In this document: piece by piece, positions 60,141 to 64,000 of the stretch | How the letters are laid out: each line of letters begins with the position of its first letter | Position numbering within the stretch: the stretch's first letter is position 1 | Assembly: GCF_027625935.1 (NCBI RefSeq) | Contig: NZ_CP115300.1 | Coordinates: forward strand, 2,108,001 to 2,172,000 | Source: Streptomyces camelliae | GTDB lineage: Bacteria; Actinomycetota; Actinomycetes; Streptomycetales; Streptomycetaceae | DNA length: 64,000 bases | Direction of reading: 5' to 3' | Notes under the pieces: generated by a model | What the model saw: the letters and a program-made list of their open reading frames with translations, nothing else | Databases searched by the model: none | What the model was told of the DNA's origin: nothing | Made by a program: the position numbers and the translations under genes

Positions 60141-60864
60141 AGGCGGGCTGGCTCTCGGCCGGCTCCCGCACGGGCCACGCCCCGTCCACCACCGCTCCCG
60201 CATCCCCCTTGCGCCGCAGGAACGCCTGGAAGTCCGCCGCCCACTCGGCGTACCACTGGATCTGGCGGCGGTGCAGTTCCGCCGGAGACAGGGACGCGAT
60301 CTTGGGGTGGCGGTCGGCTATCGCGCCGGCCAGGCGGGCCGCGGCGAGGGCGTCGGCCGAGGCGTCGTGGGCTCGGTCGAGGACTATGCCGTACTCAGCG
60401 CAGACCGCTTCCAGGTTCCGCTTGCCCCGGCGGTAGCGGTCGGCCCAGCGGTCGATGGTGTAGGGGTCGATGACCGGGGCCGGGTCGGCGCCGGCCAGGC
60501 GGTCGGCGAGGGACGGCAGGCCGTGCCGGCGCAGCTCGGCGGAGAGCAGGGTGAGGTCGAAGGCCGCGTTGTAGGCGACGACCGGGACGCCCGCCCGCCA
60601 GTACCCGGTGAGGACCTCGGCGAGGGCGTCGGCCACCTGGTCGGCGGGCCGGCCCTCGGCCGCCGCGCGTGCGGTGCTGATGCCGTGCACCGCCACCGCG
60701 TCGGCCGGGATCTCCACGCCCGGATCGGCCAGCCACTCCCGGCGTCCCACGGGCTCACCGGCCCTGACCTCGATCACCGCGCCGGTGACGATGCGCGCCT
60801 CGCGCGGATCCGTGCCGGTCGTCTCCAGGTCGAAGCCGATCAGCAGCTCACGGTGCCAGCCCAT
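60139..60864 (-). CDS. DnaQ-like 3'-5' exonuclease (DEDDh)
   Basis: 241 residues. Exo I F-D-L-E-T-T-G (Asp12, Glu14), V-A-V-H-G-I-S, Exo II Y-N-A-A-F-D-L and Exo III H-D-A-S-A-D-A (His and Asp) give the full DEDDh set. It resembles the stand-alone polymerase III epsilon-like exonucleases of Streptomyces. Its TAG stop (60139-60141) uses the last two bases of the MITE-like element, so the present C-terminus may have been created by the insertion. Confidence 0.9.
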   Translation of the reverse strand: MGWHRELLIGFDLETTGTDPREARIVTGAVIEVRAGEPVGRREWLADPGVEIPADAVAVHGISTARAAAEGRPADQVADALAEVLTGYWRAGVPVVAYNAAFDLTLLSAELRRHGLPSLADRLAGADPAPVIDPYTIDRWADRYRRGKRNLEAVCAEYGIVLDRAHDASADALAAARLAGAIADRHPKIASLSPAELHRRQIQWYAEWAADFQAFLRRKGDAGAVVDGAWPVREPAESQPA

Positions 60865-60965
60865 GGCGGCCCCCCTTCTCGGTGGTGCTTTCCCCCAGTG
60901 GCCTCCACCCTCGCACGCGGCACTGACAATCCGAGGACAGCATTCCGCTTACGCCGGTGGACAGT

Positions 60966-62204
60966 TCAGGACACGGGGCGCGAATCCGCCCAAGCCAGCT
61001 CGAATTCCTCACGGTATGTCGGGAAGAGCCCGGCTTCGCTGACATCGTCCGCCTTGACCAGCTTGCTGCCGTTGCGCAGCACGAGTACCGGCGACTCCAT
61101 GCCCCGCGCGCCGCGCAGATAGGACTGCACCACGGCGATGCCGTCGGCGCCGTCGCCGTCCACCAGGTAGGCGGTGAAGCGGGGTGTCTCGTCGTACACC
61201 TGGATCTCGAAGGCGCCCGGGTCGCGCAGCCGGGAGCGGACCCGGCGCATGTGCAGGATGTTCATCTCCACCGAGCGGCTCAGCTCGCCCCGCTTCATGC
61301 CCAGTTCCCGCTCACGGCGCTTGACCGCGCTGGAGGCCGGGTTGAGGAACAGCAGCCGCACCCGGCAGCCGGACTCGGCGAGGCGGATCAGGCGGCGCCC
61401 GGAGAAGTTCTGCACGAGCAGGTTGAGGCCGATGCCGATGGCGTCGAGGCGGCGGGCGCCGGCGAAGAGGTCCTCGGCCGGGAACTGGCGCATCAGTCGC
61501 ACCCGGTCGGAGTGGACGGCGACCACGTCGGCGTACCGGTCGCCGACCAGGTCCTCGACCGCGTCGACGGGCAGCCGGCGTGCGGAGGGGACGTCCCCGC
61601 CCGCGCCGAGCATCTCCAGCAGCCGCGCCGAGGCGCGCTCGGCCTGGCTGAGGACCGCCTCGGACAGGGCCCGGTTGCGGGAGACGACGTTGCGGGTCAC
61701 CTCCAGCTCGTCCAGGGCGAGTTCGAGGTCCCGGCGCTCGTCGAAGTACGGCTCGAAGCACGGCCAGTGCTGCACCATCAGCTCGCGCAGCTGCGGCAAC
61801 GTCAGGAAGCTGAGCACGTTGTCGTCGGCGGGGTCGAGCAAGTAGCCCTTGCGGCGGCTGACTTCACGGACGGCGACCGCGCGCTGCACCCACTCCTGCC
61901 CGGCCGGCCCGGCCGCGGCGACCACCCAGTCGTCCGCGTGGACGGGTTCGTAGATGGGCCGCAGGACGGCGGCCACGACCGCGCGCAGCCGCTGCTCGAC
62001 GAGGTTCAGCCAGATGTAGGCCCGGCCGGCCCGCTGGGCGCGGGTGCGCACCTCGCGCCAGGCGTCGGCGTCCCAGTCCAGTTCCGGCCCGATGGACCCC
62101 GCGTCCATCGGCCGGGCCAGGGACACCGCGCCGGGCGGGACGTCTGCGGAGTTCCCCTCGTGACCCTCGTCACCAGGGGGCAGCTCCAGCCCTCCCGAGC
62201 CCAC
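60966..62204 (-). CDS. HEPN-domain protein of the SAV2148 type
   Basis: 412 residues from GTG ([12 protein letters not shown]), the start typical of Streptomyces relatives; the frame is open to 62363 but through promoter-like DNA. The N-terminal half is helical and HEPN-like ([12 protein letters not shown], then [11 protein letters not shown]), where the usual R-N-x-x-x-H ribonuclease motif lacks its His. The C-terminal half has [20 protein letters not shown] and Y-D-E-T-P-R-F, a sensor-like domain seen in some actinobacterial regulators. Function unknown. Confidence 0.8.
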   Translation of the reverse strand: MGSGGLELPPGDEGHEGNSADVPPGAVSLARPMDAGSIGPELDWDADAWREVRTRAQRAGRAYIWLNLVEQRLRAVVAAVLRPIYEPVHADDWVVAAAGPAGQEWVQRAVAVREVSRRKGYLLDPADDNVLSFLTLPQLRELMVQHWPCFEPYFDERRDLELALDELEVTRNVVSRNRALSEAVLSQAERASARLLEMLGAGGDVPSARRLPVDAVEDLVGDRYADVVAVHSDRVRLMRQFPAEDLFAGARRLDAIGIGLNLLVQNFSGRRLIRLAESGCRVRLLFLNPASSAVKRRERELGMKRGELSRSVEMNILHMRRVRSRLRDPGAFEIQVYDETPRFTAYLVDGDGADGIAVVQSYLRGARGMESPVLVLRNGSKLVKADDVSEAGLFPTYREEFELAWADSRPVS

Positions 62205-62569
62205 CCGTGCACCGCCTTCCGCCCCCGGGGCCTTTCCCGTCTCAACGATCAAGGAAGGGTACTCCGGGACCGGTCGGCGGTGCAGCCGGATGGACAGGTC
62301 GGTTGTCCAACTGTTTTCCTCAACACTGCCTGTGCCGACGGCACTTCTCCGAAGCCGCGTCACGCGGAGTGAGCGGATTCATAGCGCCGGCGTTCCGCGG
62401 GGTGCCGACGGGCCCCCGCCGCCGTACCGTCCACGCTGGTCATGGCCGCCGGGGCAGGTGCCGTAGGGCCCGGGGACCGGCCCCGGGGCGCGGAAGGTTT
62501 CGTCACTTTCGGGAGACTCGGGGCCGAGGCGCCCCCCGGGCGGGCGGCACACCTGTCAGAGTCGTCACC
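62205..62569. promoter_or_regulatory. 365-bp divergent region between HEPN gene and glgX
   Basis: Contains GGACA-N7-TGTCC (62292-62308) and a locally AT-richer stretch around 62300-62330, a probable promoter for the HEPN gene. The glgX promoter must lie nearer 62570. No gene is supported. Confidence 0.4.
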
Positions 62570-64000
62570 ATGCAGGTCTGGCCTGGAGAGGCGTATCCGC
62601 TCGGCGCCACCTATGACGGCGCCGGAACCAACTTCGCGGTCTTCACGGAGGCCGCTGACCGAGTAGAGCTGTGTCTGCTGCACGACGACGGCTCGGAGAC
62701 GGCGGTGGAACTGCGCGAGAGCGACGCGTTCGTGCGGCACGCGTACGTGCCGGGCGTGATGCCGGGACAGCGCTACGGATTCCGGGTGCACGGCCCGTAC
62801 GACCCCGGGCGCGGGCTGCGCTGCAACTCCGCGAAGCTGCTGCTCGACCCGTACGCGAAGGCGGTCAGCGGGACCGTGCGGTGGGGCGAGGAGGTGTACG
62901 GCTACCACTTCGGCGCCCCCGAACGGCGCAACGACCTGGACTCGGCGCCGCACACCATGACCTCGGTGGTGATCAACCCGTACTTCGACTGGGGCGACGA
63001 CCGGCCGCCGCGCACCGGGTACCACCACACCGTCATCTACGAGGCCCACGTCAAGGGCCTGACCATGCGTCACCCGGGGCTGCCGGAGGAGCTGCGCGGC
63101 ACGTACGCGGCGCTCGCCCACCCGGCGATCCTCGAACACCTGACCACGCTCGGGGTGACCGCCCTGGAGCTGATGCCCGTCCACCAGTTCGTCCACGACC
63201 ACCGGCTGGCCGACCTGGGCCTGAACAACTACTGGGGTTACAACACCATCGGCTTCTTCGCCCCGCACAACGCCTACGCCTCCTGGGGCGACCGCGGCCA
63301 GCAGGTCCTGGAGTTCAAGTCGGCGGTCCGGGCGCTGCACCAGGCCGGGATCGAGGTCATCCTGGACGTCGTCTACAACCACACGGCCGAGGGCAACCAT
63401 CTGGGTCCGACGCTGTCCTTCAAGGGCATCGACAACCCGTCGTACTACCGGCTCACGGACGACCGCCGCTACTACATGGACACCACGGGCACCGGGAACT
63501 CGCTGCTCATGCGGTCCCCGCACGTGCTTCAGCTGATCATGGACTCGCTGCGGTACTGGGTGACCGAGATGCACGTCGACGGCTTCCGCTTCGACCTCGC
63601 GGCGACGCTGGCTCGGCAGTTCCACGAGGTGGACCGGCTGTCGTCGTTCTTCGACCTGGTGCAGCAGGATCCGGTGGTCTCGCAGGTGAAGCTGATCGCC
63701 GAGCCGTGGGACGTGGGCGAGGGCGGCTATCAGGTGGGCAACTTCCCGCCGCTGTGGACCGAGTGGAACGGCAAGTACCGCGACACGGTACGGGACCTGT
63801 GGCGGGGCGAGCCGCGGGCGCTGGCCGAGTTCGCCTCCCGGCTGACCGGCTCCTCCGACCTGTACCAGGACGACGGCCGCCGCCCGCTCGCCTCCATCAA
63901 CTTCGTCACCTGCCACGACGGCTTCACGCTGCACGACCTCGTGTCGTACAACGACAAGCACAACCAGGCCAACGGCGAGGACGGCCGCGACGGCGAGAGC
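62570..64000 (+). CDS. glgX: Glycogen debranching enzyme, 3' end cut by window
   Basis: 477 codons visible, open to the window end. The start [22 protein letters not shown] is the CBM48-type beginning of GlgX/TreX. The GH13 catalytic residues are in place: V-D-G-F-R-F-D (nucleophile Asp342) and I-A-E-P-W-D (acid/base Glu378), plus Y-N-H-T. It hydrolyses alpha-1,6 branches of glycogen. No clear ribosome-binding site precedes the ATG. A long antisense ORF covers the same stretch but is a shadow. Confidence 0.93.
   Translation, partial: MQVWPGEAYPLGATYDGAGTNFAVFTEAADRVELCLLHDDGSETAVELRESDAFVRHAYVPGVMPGQRYGFRVHGPYDPGRGLRCNSAKLLLDPYAKAVSGTVRWGEEVYGYHFGAPERRNDLDSAPHTMTSVVINPYFDWGDDRPPRTGYHHTVIYEAHVKGLTMRHPGLPEELRGTYAALAHPAILEHLTTLGVTALELMPVHQFVHDHRLADLGLNNYWGYNTIGFFAPHNAYASWGDRGQQVLEFKSAVRALHQAGIEVILDVVYNHTAEGNHLGPTLSFKGIDNPSYYRLTDDRRYYMDTTGTGNSLLMRSPHVLQLIMDSLRYWVTEMHVDGFRFDLAATLARQFHEVDRLSSFFDLVQQDPVVSQVKLIAEPWDVGEGGYQVGNFPPLWTEWNGKYRDTVRDLWRGEPRALAEFASRLTGSSDLYQDDGRRPLASINFVTCHDGFTLHDLVSYNDKHNQANGEDGRDGES

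Noticed and set aside
62360..63961. 533-codon minus-strand ORF at the right end
   Set aside because: The plus strand here encodes an unmistakable GlgX with catalytic residues; the minus ORF is its shadow.

Overview
The window is high-GC DNA with dense, mostly unidirectional genes, GTG/TTG starts, Tat signal peptides, LacI-family sugar regulators and ABC sugar importers without their own ATPase. Together these point to a Streptomyces (or close actinomycete) chromosome. No rRNA, tRNA, CRISPR array or intact transposase was seen. Both window edges cut genes: an aminoglycoside-phosphotransferase-like kinase on the left and glgX on the right.

1-4.7 kb: kinase-like gene, APC amino-acid permease, divergent homocysteine S-methyltransferase (mmuM), and a LacI regulator with an AACCGGTT site in front of it. 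4.7-26.5 kb: a carbohydrate-utilisation island. A leftward unit runs from an ABC importer (lipoprotein plus two permeases) through a Tat-exported GH28, a 1112-residue multidomain alginate-lyase-like protein and a second alginate-lyase-like protein to a carboxylesterase. Rightward genes encode a GH43-like enzyme, a 2-hydroxyacid dehydrogenase, a second LacI regulator, a second ABC importer with a two-domain GH43, and a third LacI regulator. At least eight related AACCGGTTTCTAC-type sites and two AGNANGCGCTTTCT-type sites lie in the promoter regions, so the island looks like one locally regulated system for plant or algal uronate/pentose polymers.

26.5-38 kb: ordinary accessory and housekeeping genes: small secreted proteins, an isocitrate-lyase/PEP-mutase-family enzyme, two VOC proteins, AraC, VC0807-like and YihY-like membrane proteins, an AidB-like acyl-CoA dehydrogenase, a GAF regulator, a secreted protein and a GNAT. 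38-47.6 kb: a sulfur assimilation operon. A 27-codon cysteine-containing leader peptide is followed by sulfite reductase, a tiny zinc-ribbon protein, cysH, cysC, cysD, cysN, a sulfonate/taurine-type ABC importer and a sirohydrochlorin chelatase, mostly coupled by 4-nt overlaps.

47.7-64 kb: a DsbA-like thiol protein, a ketopantoate-reductase-like protein, DUF1697, an MMPL exporter, then a two-gene module of an alpha/beta hydrolase overlapping a caspase-STAND-repeat protein. That module is the best candidate for an undescribed signalling or defence system here. It is followed by a macrolide-type glycosyltransferase, a second APH-like kinase, a 230-bp element with 20-bp terminal inverted repeats (MITE-like), a DEDDh exonuclease, a HEPN-containing protein and the start of glgX.
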